Assembly (NCBI GenBank): GCA_963778225.1
Contig: CAVZTR010000004.1
Span: 300,543 to 364,542, forward strand
Length of the DNA stretch: 64,000 nt
Reading direction: 5' to 3'
Origin: JAGVSR01 sp963778225
Lineage (GTDB): Bacteria > Pseudomonadota > Alphaproteobacteria > Rhizobiales > Hyphomicrobiaceae
Positions 46,425 to 55,915 of this stretch are shown one piece after another. How positions within the stretch are numbered: position 1 is the stretch's first letter; each line of letters begins with the position of its first letter. The notes below the pieces were generated by a model that saw only the letters and a program-made list of their open reading frames with translations, was not told the origin of the DNA and ran no database searches. The position numbers and the translations under genes were made by a program.

Positions 46425-46456
46425 GCCAAAGCAGAAGCGGATAGCCCGAGGCACCC

Positions 46457-47209
46457 ATGGCGGTTATTCCGCGCGTTGCGGTCATCACAGGTGCAAGCAG
46501 CGGCATCGGGCGGGCAGTTGCGATCAAGCTCGCGCACAACGGCTATCACGTCGCGCTGGCCGGCCGGCGGAAGGCGGAACTGCAAAAGACTGCCGCGGAG
46601 TGTCCCGACGGGTCAACACTGGTCGTGGCAACGGACGTCACCGAGCCTATTTCTGTCAAAGGGCTGTTCGCGCGGACGAAAGATGCCTATGGGCGCCTTG
46701 ATGTGCTGTTCAACAATGCCGGCATGTTCGCGCCTCCCGCTGCATTCGAGGATTTGACCTACGAACAGTGGAAGGCCGTGGTGGACGTGAACCTGAATGG
46801 TGCGTTTTTGTGCGCGCAGGCGGCCGTCCGGATCATGAAGGCGCAGGACCCTAAAGGCGGCCGGATCATCAACAACGGGTCAATCTCTGCGAACGTGCCG
46901 CGGCCGAACGCAGCGCCCTATACGGCCACGAAGCACGCGATTTCGGGATTGACCAAATCTCTTGCGCTTGATGGGCGGGCGCACAACATCGCGTGTTCGC
47001 AAATCGACATTGGTAATGCCGCAACGGAATTGTCGGCGCCAATGGCGGCTGGAATCCAGCAGGCAGACGGGTCGATTCGCCGGGAACCGGTGATGGATGT
47101 GGCACATGTTGCCGACGCGGTGCTGTACATGGCAAACCTTCCGCTCGATGCCAACGTACTGTTCATGACACTCAAGGCGACGGCCATGCCTTACGAAGGT
47201 CGCGGCTGA
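46457..47209 (+). CDS. Short-chain dehydrogenase/reductase
   Basis: Classical SDR of 250 residues: nucleotide motif TGASSGIGRAV, NNAG at about residue 88, catalytic Ser in NNGSISA, and YTATK active-site Tyr-Lys. The RR after the glycine motif (LAGRRKAEL) suggests NADP preference. Substrate cannot be told. It follows the 3-hydroxybutyryl-CoA dehydrogenase by 32 bases, so probably the same operon. Confidence 0.9.
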   Translation: MAVIPRVAVITGASSGIGRAVAIKLAHNGYHVALAGRRKAELQKTAAECPDGSTLVVATDVTEPISVKGLFARTKDAYGRLDVLFNNAGMFAPPAAFEDLTYEQWKAVVDVNLNGAFLCAQAAVRIMKAQDPKGGRIINNGSISANVPRPNAAPYTATKHAISGLTKSLALDGRAHNIACSQIDIGNAATELSAPMAAGIQQADGSIRREPVMDVAHVADAVLYMANLPLDANVLFMTLKATAMPYEGRG

Positions 47210-47299
47210 GCCCCGGCGGCTACTGTCAGGATTATTGAAGGCTGCTATATGAGTTCACGGCTGATCGGACCGAGCATGGGTGGTCCTAGAGGTAAAGCA

Positions 47300-47761
47300 A
47301 TGGCGCGTATGGCTTACAGCATTGATGAGACGAGACATTTCATGAGATCCGTGGCCGTGGGCCTGCTCCGGTCGGTGTGTCTCATGGCAGTTGTTGCGCT
47401 CGGGGCTTCGGCTTCCGCCGTGCCGGCTGCGGCCGATATGATGGCGCTTGACGGGGCGTGGAGTGGCGGCGGTTCAGTGAAGTTTCCTTCTGGCGCGAAG
47501 GAAGCCGCCCGGTGCCGCGCTAACTTCAAGAAGCGCGGAGCGGAGAGCTATCAGGTCAGCGCGCGGTGCGCGAGCGCCTCTGGCAAAGTCGAGCAGTCGG
47601 CCCTGCTGACGTACGTGGGCGGAAACCAGTTCACCGGCAGCTTCTTCAACGAAGAGTACAAGGTCGACGGCACGATCACGGTGACGGTCAGCGGCAATGC
47701 GCAGAGCGTGTCGATCTCCACGCCGGCGGGCAGCTCGGCGACGTTCAAACTTACCCGCTAA
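47300..47761 (+). CDS. Unknown secreted protein
   Basis: A 153-residue product with an N-terminal signal sequence (SVCLMAVVALGASASAVPAAA) and a mature domain with ALDGAWSGGGSVKFPSG, two conserved-looking cysteines (ARCRANF, SARCASA) and a beta-rich C-terminus. ATG 47300 has AGAGGTAAAG upstream; ATG 47342 would give a more standard signal peptide. Its end overlaps the convergent HAD gene by 11 bases. Function unknown. Confidence 0.75.
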   Translation: MARMAYSIDETRHFMRSVAVGLLRSVCLMAVVALGASASAVPAAADMMALDGAWSGGGSVKFPSGAKEAARCRANFKKRGAESYQVSARCASASGKVEQSALLTYVGGNQFTGSFFNEEYKVDGTITVTVSGNAQSVSISTPAGSSATFKLTR

Positions 47762-48542
47762 CCGCGATTGTTGGGTTTGCCGTTTCGTCACCGGTGGCGA
47801 TTGCTTCGAGAAAGCCTGTCAGATCGTCTGTGAAGTGGTGGACATGCTCGGGTAGCGCGGTCCAGTTGCGCATGCCGCGTTGAATGGGGTGGTCCATGTA
47901 GGTGGAATGGACCAGCACCGTGCTCATGCCCAGCTTGTGCGGGACCTCTAAGTTCTGCGGCATGTCCTCGAACATCGCAGCTTCGGTTGCGGCGACACCG
48001 TGGTGGCGGATCATCGCGTCGAAAGCGGCGGCGGCGGGTTTCGGCTCATAGCCGCACGAGGCGATATCAGAAATTCCCTCGAAGAGGTCGAGCACACCGA
48101 GCTTGGCAGCGACGCGTTCGGCATGCGCGCGCGAGCCGTTCGTGAAGATGAGCTTGCGACCGGGGAGACGGTTGATGGCGCTCCGCAGCGCTGGGGCTTC
48201 AGGTACCACCGAGAGATCGATGTCGTGGACGTAGTCGAGGAATGGCTCGGGCAGCATTTTGTGGACACGCATGAGCCCGGCGAGCGTCGTGCCGAACTGT
48301 CGGTAGTAGCTCTTTTGAAGATGGCGCGCATACTCGAATGGGACGCCGAGATGATTGGCGATGAACTCTCCCATGCGCTGGTCTACCTGAGCGAATAGGT
48401 TGCACTCGGCAGGGTATAGCGTGTTGTCGAGGTCGAAAATCCAGACGCGGTTGCGGCTGAGAGCTGGCGTCGGCCCGGAGCGGGCGAGCACCAGATCCGA
48501 GCGAGCTTTCTGCGCGGTGCCGGTCGTGCCGGGAGCGTTCAT
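47751..48542 (-). CDS. HAD-family pyrimidine 5'-nucleotidase-like phosphatase
   Basis: HAD phosphatase of the SDT1/pyrimidine 5'-nucleotidase subfamily, 263 residues. Motif I is WIFDLDNTLYP, motif II is FTNGSRAHAERV, motif III/IV region includes KPAAAAFDAM and MFEDMPQNLEVPHKLGM. The gene starts inside the argB stop (ATGA), so it is co-translated with argB. Confidence 0.9.
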   Translation of the reverse strand: MNAPGTTGTAQKARSDLVLARSGPTPALSRNRVWIFDLDNTLYPAECNLFAQVDQRMGEFIANHLGVPFEYARHLQKSYYRQFGTTLAGLMRVHKMLPEPFLDYVHDIDLSVVPEAPALRSAINRLPGRKLIFTNGSRAHAERVAAKLGVLDLFEGISDIASCGYEPKPAAAAFDAMIRHHGVAATEAAMFEDMPQNLEVPHKLGMSTVLVHSTYMDHPIQRGMRNWTALPEHVHHFTDDLTGFLEAIATGDETANPTIAVSG

Positions 48543-49498
48543 TCCGCCGCCTTTTTCGTCTTCGGCTTACGGCGCCCAACGAGCGTACCGGCACCGTGAT
48601 CGGTGAGGAGTTCGAGCAGCACGCAGTGCGGAACCTTGCCGTTGATGATGACCACGGCTTCGACGCCTGCTTCGACAACTTCGATGCAGCCTTCGATCTT
48701 CGGTATCATGCCGCCGCTGATGGTGCCGTCGCGGATCAGTTCCTGGGCCTGCTCGATGCTCAGTTCCTCAATGAGCTTGCCGTTCTTATCGAGCACGCCT
48801 TCGACGTCGGTGAGCAGAAGGAGACGCTTCGCCTTCAGCCGGGCGGCGAGCGCGGATGCGAAGCTATCTGCGTTGACGTTCAAAGTCTCGCCGTCGCGGG
48901 ATAGGGCGACCGGTGCAATGACCGGGATCAGGTCGGATTTCGAGATCACTTCCACGATGTGCGGGTTGACCTGCAACGGGTCGCCAACGAAACCAAGGTC
49001 GACCTTGCCGACGATACCGGTCTTCGGATCGGGCATTTCGGTGATCTTGCGAGCGATCATCAGATTGGCATCCTTCCCGCAGATGCCTACGGCCTTTCCA
49101 CCCTCGCGGTTGATGGCGGTGACGATCTCTTTGTTGATGGCACCCGCGAGCACCATCTCCACGATCTCGACGGTCGGCTGATCGGTGACGCGCAGGCCGT
49201 TCACAAATTCAGATTTTATGTCGTGCTTCTTGAGCATCTGGGCAATTTGCGGACCGCCGCCATGCACGACGATCGGGTTTACGCCCGACTGCTTCAGGTA
49301 AACGATGTCTTGCGCAAAAGCGGCTGCGAGGGCTGCGTCCCCCATCGCGTGGCCACCAAACTTCACGACGACCGTCTGCTCGTCATAGCGCAACATATTG
49401 GGCAGGGCTTCCGCGAGGATGCGGGCCTGGACGTGCGCGGTAATCGGAGCGGCTTCGCCGGTGACGCCATTCGAGGGCATATCGGGGGACTTCGTCAT
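48539..49498 (-). CDS. argB: Acetylglutamate kinase
   Basis: Second step of arginine synthesis, 319 residues. Motifs: VVKFGGHAMGD, VHGGGPQIAQML, GKDANLMIARK, VNADSFASALAARLKA, LTDVEGVLDKNG and GGMIPKIEGC. The longer N-terminal helix (about 20 residues before ARILAEALPNML) is typical of arginine-inhibited hexameric enzymes. Confidence 0.96.
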   Translation of the reverse strand: MTKSPDMPSNGVTGEAAPITAHVQARILAEALPNMLRYDEQTVVVKFGGHAMGDAALAAAFAQDIVYLKQSGVNPIVVHGGGPQIAQMLKKHDIKSEFVNGLRVTDQPTVEIVEMVLAGAINKEIVTAINREGGKAVGICGKDANLMIARKITEMPDPKTGIVGKVDLGFVGDPLQVNPHIVEVISKSDLIPVIAPVALSRDGETLNVNADSFASALAARLKAKRLLLLTDVEGVLDKNGKLIEELSIEQAQELIRDGTISGGMIPKIEGCIEVVEAGVEAVVIINGKVPHCVLLELLTDHGAGTLVGRRKPKTKKAAE

Positions 49499-49821
49499 CT
49501 GATCGGGATAACCCTGGCAAAGGTTTGGCAGGCGTCGCGTTGAATACCTCGAGGTGAGATGGGCGGCGCCGGGAGGGTTATATCCGTTGTGGTCCCTGCC
49601 TCAACGGAATTCCCTCACAATCGGCTGGTATCAGGTCTGTTGAAAGGCTGAAAATCGGGGCGATTGTGCTGATTGGCGGCTTGCTCGCCAGGGGCGGATC
49701 ACGTTCTATCCCAACGTGTTGGCCACAGGGGGCACGGCTCGCGGAGAGCTGTGACGCGGTGTTTTGTGGCCGGGAGGCATGGTTCGGGCGGATGATTGTT
49801 GATGATCTCGGGCGCATTCCC
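49499..49821. other. argB / Clp-N protein divergent intergenic region
   Basis: About 320 bases. The in-frame extension of the downstream gene reaches 49666 but shows no family similarity before residue 53 of that frame. Promoters for both genes should be here; I see no clear -35/-10 pair, terminator or RNA gene. Confidence 0.5.
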
Positions 49822-51504
49822 ATGTCGCAGCACTTGGCTGCGACGCTTGCGCGCGCCGCGAGCTATGCAGATGCCCAGCAGCATCCGGAAGTGACGCTGG
49901 AGCACTTGCTGCTGGCGCTCGCCGAGGATTCCGATGCGGCCGGTGTGTTGCGCTCGTCAAACGTCGATTTGGCCCGGCTTGCGGGAGAAGTGTCGACCCA
50001 TATCGGTCAGATCGACGCTCGTCGTGATCCCAACGGGCCGGCCCAGGTCCTTATTTCACATGACTTGAAAAGAATTCTCGAGGCGGCCGCTGCGGCGGCG
50101 CGCCAGGGGCGGCGTGCAGAAATCAACGGCGCCATCGTGCTGGCTGCGATCGTCGGCGATGGAAAGAGCACGGCGGCACATTTGCTCCGCGTGCAGGGGC
50201 TGACTTTCGAGCAGGCGATCCGCGCGTTGCAGCGCGCTGCGGCGGCACCGCCTCGGCCGGATCCGTCGCCTCAGCCGCCGCCAAACGTGCCACCGGGTGC
50301 TCAGCAGGGGTCGACGGAAGATATTCTCGCGAACGCCCGAGAGCGCGTGCAGTCTCGGTCGGTCCAAGGACAGCCCAATCAGGGACCAGCGGTGCAACAG
50401 GGGGCGCCCACTGTTGCGCAGCCGGCGCCGATGCCACCAGCACCTTTTCAGCAGCCCGCGTCGCCCTACGCAGAGCCGGCCTCTCCACCTCGGCCTGAAT
50501 TCAGGCCTGAATTTGGGCCTGAGTATCGGCCCGAATTTCGGCCTGATCCGCAACAACGCGATCCTACACAGTCGCCGATTGCGCCCCAGTGGGAGCCGGC
50601 AAATCAAATGCCGCCGACGCCGCCTCGCGACGTGCCGGTGACGCAGCCAACGGTGCGGACTGGACCGCCGCCCGGTGGGCCGGTGCAGCAGCCGCCGCCA
50701 TATCAGATGCCGCCGCAGCAGCGCACACAGCCACCGGGGCTGCCACCTGTGCCGCGGCAAGGCGGGCCGGCTCAGGGCGGGGGGATGATGCCTCCGCAGC
50801 CAATGCCGCAGGGCGGGCCGCCGCCATCGCTCGGTCAGCCGCAGGGGCGTGGACAGCCGCCTATGCCGACACAGCAGCGGCCGCCACAGGGCGGGCCGCC
50901 AGGGCCCGGCGGACCTCCTCCGCAACAGCGTCAGCGTGCAGGAGCGCCGGGCAACGTGCGCGTCGCATCAGGACAGCTCGTCGAGAACATTCCGCGCAAA
51001 ATGCGCATTGGCGTTTCGATGGTCGTCGAAGCTCGCGTGGCCCGATCGGAAGTGAAGGCTATTGCGGAGGGATTGCAGGGTGGAGGAGCGGTCTATCGGC
51101 ACGAGGTGACCGTGACGAAGGCCATGTCGGTGCGGCTGCGGTCGCCGGATGGTGGGTTTTTTATTGAAACATCGTCGCCGGAGACGCAGTGGATCGAGAA
51201 CGTGCTGGGCTTGATGGCCGATGATTTCGCAAGCTGGCGCTGGACGATTACGCCGCGTGAGCGCGGAAAGCAGCGGCTTCAGTTGTTGATCTCGGCGCGC
51301 ACAATTGGCGCGGACGGGCTGACGGCCGAAACTGCACTACCTGACCAGATGATCGAGGTGAAGGTCAGTGTCAATTATGCGAAGACGGCCGCGCGCTGGG
51401 CGGGCTGGATGACGGCCGCTGTGGCGGGCGGTGTTTTGGCGCGCTTCGGCGAAGGGCTCTTCGAGCCGCTCGTTTCGCTGCTGCGCGGAAGCGGCGGCGG
51501 TTGA
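49822..51504 (+). CDS. Clp-N domain protein with proline-rich linker and C-terminal membrane segment
   Basis: A 560-residue mosaic. Residues 1-140 form a Clp N-terminal double repeat (LARAASYADAQQHPEVTLEHLLLALAED; second half ILEAAAAAARQG, INGAIVLAAIVG). Residues 150-385 are Pro/Gln/Gly-rich with short PEFRPEF-type repeats. Residues 390-530 form a beta-rich domain (KMRIGVSMVVEARVARSEV, GGFFIETSSPETQWIE) I cannot name. A membrane segment (AGWMTAAVAGGVLARFGEG) lies near the C-terminus. There is no AAA+ module. Start 49822 is chosen at the domain; ATG 49792 is possible. Confidence 0.8.
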   Translation: MSQHLAATLARAASYADAQQHPEVTLEHLLLALAEDSDAAGVLRSSNVDLARLAGEVSTHIGQIDARRDPNGPAQVLISHDLKRILEAAAAAARQGRRAEINGAIVLAAIVGDGKSTAAHLLRVQGLTFEQAIRALQRAAAAPPRPDPSPQPPPNVPPGAQQGSTEDILANARERVQSRSVQGQPNQGPAVQQGAPTVAQPAPMPPAPFQQPASPYAEPASPPRPEFRPEFGPEYRPEFRPDPQQRDPTQSPIAPQWEPANQMPPTPPRDVPVTQPTVRTGPPPGGPVQQPPPYQMPPQQRTQPPGLPPVPRQGGPAQGGGMMPPQPMPQGGPPPSLGQPQGRGQPPMPTQQRPPQGGPPGPGGPPPQQRQRAGAPGNVRVASGQLVENIPRKMRIGVSMVVEARVARSEVKAIAEGLQGGGAVYRHEVTVTKAMSVRLRSPDGGFFIETSSPETQWIENVLGLMADDFASWRWTITPRERGKQRLQLLISARTIGADGLTAETALPDQMIEVKVSVNYAKTAARWAGWMTAAVAGGVLARFGEGLFEPLVSLLRGSGGG

Positions 51505-51531
51505 AGCTGCGCGATCTCAGAGCCGCCGCGA

Positions 51532-52194
51532 CTAGGAGTGCTGGCGCGTGACGAGGGCCGCCTGCGCGCGCAGATCATTGATCCCATCGCCGGTTTCGGA
51601 CGACGTGGCAATGATGAGCGGGTAGGCCGCGGTATGCTTGTTGAGCGTCGCCTGCGTGCGCTTGAAGAGATCGTCGAGTGCGGTCGGTTTGATCTTGTCC
51701 GACTTGGTCAGGACGACCTGATACGAGACTGCGGCCTCATCGAGCAGCTTCATGATGTCGGCGTCGACCTTCTTGATGCCGTGGCGCGCATCGATGAGTA
51801 GAAAAACGCGGGCGAGGCGCTGGCGACCGGCGAGATAGTTTTTGACCAAGGTCGTCCAGGCTTCGACCTTGTCTTTCGGCGCTTCGGCGAAGCCGTAGCC
51901 TGGCATGTCGACGAGAAAGGGCGCTCCCGATTCCGGAACGAAGTAGTTCAGCTCCTGGGTGCGGCCCGGCGTGTTGGACGTGCGCGCGAGGCCGTTCTGG
52001 CGAACGAGCGCGTTAATCAGGCTGGATTTGCCGACATTGGATCGTCCGGCGAACGCGATTTCGACGGGTCCACCGGGCGGCAAATGCTCGAGGCCGACGA
52101 CGCCTTTAACGAACGTCCAGCGCTGCTCGAACAGCGCGTTACCAGCTGCGTAATCGTCGGTGGTGAACGCGAACGGATCGGCCGCGTCGATCAT
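51532..52194 (-). CDS. engB: Ribosome biogenesis GTPase EngB/YsxC, fused in frame to YidC
   Basis: GTPase needed for large-subunit assembly. From ATG 52194 it is 220 residues, the normal size, with G1 FAGRSNVGKSS, G2 region NTPGRTQELNYF, G3 DMPGYGFA, G4 LTKSDK and G5 ATSSETG. No stop separates it from YidC: the same frame is open from the YidC body into EngB. It may be translated as a fusion, start internally at 52194 or 52215, or reflect an indel that removed the yidC stop. Confidence 0.9.
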   Translation of the reverse strand: MIDAADPFAFTTDDYAAGNALFEQRWTFVKGVVGLEHLPPGGPVEIAFAGRSNVGKSSLINALVRQNGLARTSNTPGRTQELNYFVPESGAPFLVDMPGYGFAEAPKDKVEAWTTLVKNYLAGRQRLARVFLLIDARHGIKKVDADIMKLLDEAAVSYQVVLTKSDKIKPTALDDLFKRTQATLNKHTAAYPLIIATSSETGDGINDLRAQAALVTRQHS

Positions 52195-54040
52195 CCCTTC
52201 GAACTCGCTGCCCATCCCGAATAGCCTCAGGACAGGACCGAAAGTGCGCCGGAAGTTTGCGCCGAGGTGGATCTCGGCTCCCTGCTGTTTGGTGATGTAC
52301 CACTGCTGGATGATCGAAAGCGTGTTGTTCCAGGCCCAGTAGATCACGAGACCCGCCGGGAACGTGGCGAGCAGGAAGGTGAACATCAGCGGCATCCAAC
52401 TGAAGATCTGCTGCTGGACGGGATCAGGCTGCGGCGGGTTCAGCTGCATCTGAATCCACATCGTGACGCCCATGATGATCGGCCACACGCCCACGAGCAG
52501 GAAATCCGGAACGCCAAAGGGAAGCAGACCGAACAGGTTGAAGATCGACGTTGGATCGGGCGCGGAAAGATCTTGGATCCAGCCGATGAACGGCGCATGG
52601 CGCATGTCGATCGACGTGTAGAGAACCTTATACAGCGCAAAGAACACGGGGATCTGGACCAGGATCGGCAAGCAGCCGGCGGCCGGATTGATCTTTTCCT
52701 TCTGGTAGAGCTGCATGAGCTCTTGCTGCATCCGCGACTTATCATCCTTGTAGCGCTCGCGCAGAGCTTCCATCTGCGGCTGCAGCTTCTTCATCTTCGC
52801 CATCGAAACGTAGGATTTATTGGCGAGCGGGTAGAAGAGAAGCTTGACGACCACAGTCAGCGCCAGAATGGCGAAGCCGAAGTTTCCGAGAATGCCGTAG
52901 AGCCACGTCAACGCGTGGTTCATGGGCTTGGTCAGAAAGTAGAACCAACCCCAATCGATCATCAGATCGAACTTCTCAATCCCCAAATCCTCGCCGTACT
53001 TCTCGATGAGCGAGGCCTTCTTTGCGCCGGCGTAGAGGTTGGTCTTTACCGATGCGACGCTGCCTGCCGCCACGACCGTGGGCACGGATTCGAACTCAGC
53101 GAGGAACATCGGGAGTTGTCGGGCATCCTTTGGCGCTTCGCCTTCAAGGTTGGCATTGTAGGCCACCTTCTGATCGGGAATGATGGCTGAAGCCCAGTAC
53201 TTGTCGGTGATGCCGAGCCATCCGCCGGTCTTGCCGTCGAAGCGCGCGGGAGGTTCGGCGGTCGCGTTGTGGAAAGTTATTTCCTGAAGGCCCGCGTCTC
53301 CGGGAACTCCTAAAAGGCCTTCGTGCTGAATCCAAACCGAGGGCGTCTTGGGTGCGCCGAACCGGAATAGCCGTGCGAACGGTTTCAGTGCCACGTCGCT
53401 CGCGCTCGTGTTCTCGACCTCGTCGTTAATCGAGAACATGTAGTTCTCATCGACCGAAACGATGCGGCGGAAGATGAGCCCCTCACCGTTGGCCCACTCG
53501 AGTGTGACCGGCGAGTCCGGCTTTAGGGGCCCTGGCGTTTTTGACGTCCAAAGCGTTTCGCTGTCTGGGACCTTTACGGGTTTACCGGACGAGGCCCATC
53601 CCATGCGAGCAAAGTAGCCGCCGACCTCGGATAGCGGAGAGAACAGCACAATGTTGGGGCTCTTGGGGTCGACCGTCTCATGGTAATTCACAAGCGAGAG
53701 GTCGTCGAAGGCAGCGCCTTTAAGGGCGATTGAGCCCCTGAGCGATGGCGTTTCAATCGCGATGCGCGGTGAAGCTGCAATGCCCTGCTCACGTGTGGCA
53801 GGCTTGGTGGCGGCGATCGCAGCGGCGGCCGGCGCTTGTGCTCCCGACGTTGCCGACGGTGCAGCTGCGGTGGGGTTTGTCGACTGGCGCGGATTTGGTT
53901 GCAGCATCCCGGGCTTGGCGGGCCTTCTCCGCCTCCATCTGAGGTGTGGCAAAGAAATAGCTCCAGCCCAACAGAACCGCCATGGAGAGGACGATCGCGA
54001 TCAGGACGTTGACCTGGTTGTCGGGCTGCTGGCTCTTCAT
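52195..54040 (-). CDS. yidC: Membrane protein insertase YidC, frameshifted in linker
   Basis: Inserts membrane proteins with or without Sec. The N-terminus (MKSQQPDNQVNVLIAIVLSM, first helix) is in one frame from ATG 54040; the rest, from an Ala/Pro linker onward (ATREQGIAASPRIAIETPSL, periplasmic beta domain, five-helix core with YPLANKSYVSMAKMKKLQP and GCLPILVQIPVFFALYKVL), is in another. The shift is +1 and lies about 53870-53950 near a CCCC run. Total length about 615 residues is standard. The 3' end runs into engB without a stop. Confidence 0.88.
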
Positions 54041-54217
54041 CGTGGCCTCAGTTCGGCGGTGGAACGGCAACCGTGCCGCGCTCTCGTCTGTTCGTATGTG
54101 TGGTGCTCATGCGTGTCACAACTGCTGTGCCGGGGCAAAGGGGACATGCCGTCACTGCGCAGGTGATGTCGTGCTTTTGTCGTTGTCGGCGTTCCCGGAT
54201 CGATCATTTCCGGCCAA

Positions 54218-54592
54218 TCATCTGTTTTTCGGCCGTGGCTTCGTTGCGGGGGCGTGATGCACGCGATGAAAGGCGCGTTCAAGGTCTTTCTTGAGTGCGT
54301 CGAAGGGGATGTCGAGCGCGTCTTTGCGGGCGATGAGAACATAGTCTTGTCCAGGCCGTGCTGATGAGGCGGCGACCGCGGTGACAGCAGCTTTCAAGCG
54401 GCGCCGAATGCGATTGCGTTCGACGGCGCCGCCGATGGCCTTGGTGACGGTGAAGCCGAAGCGCGGGGGTGACGTCGCGGCCGATGGTTCGATGCGAGGC
54501 TTCATTTCCAAAACGAAAGGGGGCGTCGGGCATCTTGCCCCGCCCCGGATTCGAAGGAATTCCGATCGCTTTTTCAGGGTGGCGAGCTTCAT
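54218..54592 (-). CDS. rnpA: Ribonuclease P protein component
   Basis: Protein subunit of RNase P, 124 residues, starting MKLATLKKRSEFLRIRGG, with the diagnostic RFGFTVTKAIGGAVERNRIRRRLKAAV (RNR motif) and DYVLIARKDAL. ATG 54592 is chosen by homology. It lies between rpmH and yidC; no yidD is visible in the 177-base gap. Confidence 0.95.
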   Translation of the reverse strand: MKLATLKKRSEFLRIRGGARCPTPPFVLEMKPRIEPSAATSPPRFGFTVTKAIGGAVERNRIRRRLKAAVTAVAASSARPGQDYVLIARKDALDIPFDALKKDLERAFHRVHHAPATKPRPKNR

Positions 54593-54638
54593 GATCCCAC
54601 CCACGCTCGTTAGGTCCGCAATGGCGGACGAGGCGCGA

Positions 54639-54773
54639 CTAGGCTGACAGGCGCTTGCGGCCCTTGGCGCGGCGGCGGGCGAGAACCCTCACGCCGCCCG
54701 GGGTTTCCATGCGCTTGCGGAACCCATGCCGGCGCTTGCGCACAAGCTTGCTCGGTTGATACGTGCGCTTCAC
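54639..54773 (-). CDS. rpmH: Ribosomal protein L34
   Basis: Encodes 44 residues: KRTYQPSKLVRKRRHGFRKR, then METPGGVRVLARRRAKGRKR and LSA, an unmistakable L34. The start is GTG 54773 with GGAGAG upstream. It precedes rnpA by 46 bases. Confidence 0.97.
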   Translation of the reverse strand: MKRTYQPSKLVRKRRHGFRKRMETPGGVRVLARRRAKGRKRLSA

Positions 54774-55129
54774 GGTACTCTCCGTCTCGTCAATGCGGCC
54801 GGCTGCTGAGGTCGTCGTAGGACCGCGCCGGGCGATTTGGTTGCAGTTTCAAAGGGCTGCCAGATACGTCCCGTAGAGCCGACGCAATCGCGATCAGCTC
54901 TGGTCCTTTCCGGCAGGAATGGAAGAGGCAACTCTATAGGGGGGCCGCTTGACCAAGTCAATCGGTGCTGGTGACCACATCGGACGCGAAACTCGGCGTG
55001 CAAAGCAGCGTAAGCTGTAGACGTGAACATGAAGCGCCTTGGCCGATTTGTAGATGCATTAATGCCGGACGTCTTGGGCTTTGGCTTCCGCATCAGCCAC
55101 GAACAGAGACAGGATTATGGGAAACGGCC
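54774..55129. other. rpmH / TVP38 divergent intergenic region
   Basis: This 356-base gap carries a very good promoter for rpmH-rnpA-yidC on the minus strand at 54933-54961. On the plus side a GCATTAATGC palindrome lies near 55053; the TVP38 promoter is not clear. No additional gene is seen. Confidence 0.55.
54933..54961 (-). promoter_or_regulatory. Promoter of rpmH-rnpA-yidC
   Basis: On the minus strand TTGACT (54961-54956), 17 bases, TATAGA (54938-54933): close to housekeeping consensus. The inverted repeat TTGAC-TTG-GTCAA overlaps the -35. The leader to the rpmH GTG is about 150 bases. Confidence 0.65.
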
Positions 55130-55915
55130 ATGGCTGCTGATGCGAAGGGTTCGTCGGCTCTGAAGCGATGGGCTCCACTGGCCGTACTTCTCATAACGAT
55201 GGCGCTCGTGTTCGGGATGGGCTGGCACCGCCTCCTGTCATTTGAGGTCATCGGGCGGAATTATGCTGGCCTCAGAAGCTTCATCGACAGCAATTTGGAA
55301 GCCGCGCTGGGGCTTTACATGTTGGTGTACGTCGCCGTGGTGGCGTTGTCGCTGCCGGGCGGCCTCGTGATGACACTGGCCGGCGGGTTGCTGTTTGGCT
55401 GGAAGATTGGTGCGCCGGCAACCATCATTGCGGCGACGGCAGGAGCGACACTGCTGTTTCTCATCGCGAAGACATCGCTTGGGGAAGCGCTTTCGGCGCG
55501 GGCCGGTCCCTGGCTGGTTCGGCTCCGGGACGGCTTCCGAGAAAATGCTTTGAGCTACATGCTGTTTCTCCGGCTCGTCCCGGTGTTCCCTTTCTTCATC
55601 GTCAACCTGGCGCCGGCTCTGCTTGGCGTGCCGCTCTCCACTTTTGTGCTCGGAACGTTTCTTGGCATCATTCCAGGGACAATCGCATTCTCCGTTGCAG
55701 GGGCGGGGCTCGGCAGTGTCGTCGAGGCGCAGAATGCTGTGCATGCCACGTGTCTTCAACGACAGGCGGGCGAGCCAAATGTTTCGTGTCCCTATACGAT
55801 CGACACGGGAAATCTCATCACCAGCGAACTGGTGGCAGCGTTCGTCCTGATTGGACTGGTCGCGCTCCTTCCGGTTGCGGCGAAAAAATGGAGTGCGCGC
55901 AATGCAGCCCGCTGA
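55130..55915 (+). CDS. TVP38/TMEM64 (DedA-like) membrane protein
   Basis: A 261-residue membrane protein with the SNARE-associated/VTT core: SLPGGLVMTLAGGLLFGWKIGA, a re-entrant-type segment, and RLVPVFPFFIVNLAPALLGVPLSTFVLGTFLGIIPGT. A periplasmic loop near the C-terminus carries two Cys. ATG 55130 is chosen; the longer frame from 54965 is not family-like. Its end overlaps the next gene by 14 bases, a pairing often seen between this family and flavoprotein disulfide oxidoreductases. Confidence 0.9.
   Translation: MAADAKGSSALKRWAPLAVLLITMALVFGMGWHRLLSFEVIGRNYAGLRSFIDSNLEAALGLYMLVYVAVVALSLPGGLVMTLAGGLLFGWKIGAPATIIAATAGATLLFLIAKTSLGEALSARAGPWLVRLRDGFRENALSYMLFLRLVPVFPFFIVNLAPALLGVPLSTFVLGTFLGIIPGTIAFSVAGAGLGSVVEAQNAVHATCLQRQAGEPNVSCPYTIDTGNLITSELVAAFVLIGLVALLPVAAKKWSARNAAR

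Noticed and set aside
54041..54217. yidD between rnpA and yidC
   Set aside because: The 177-base gap has no frame with the YidD cysteine or basic pattern.
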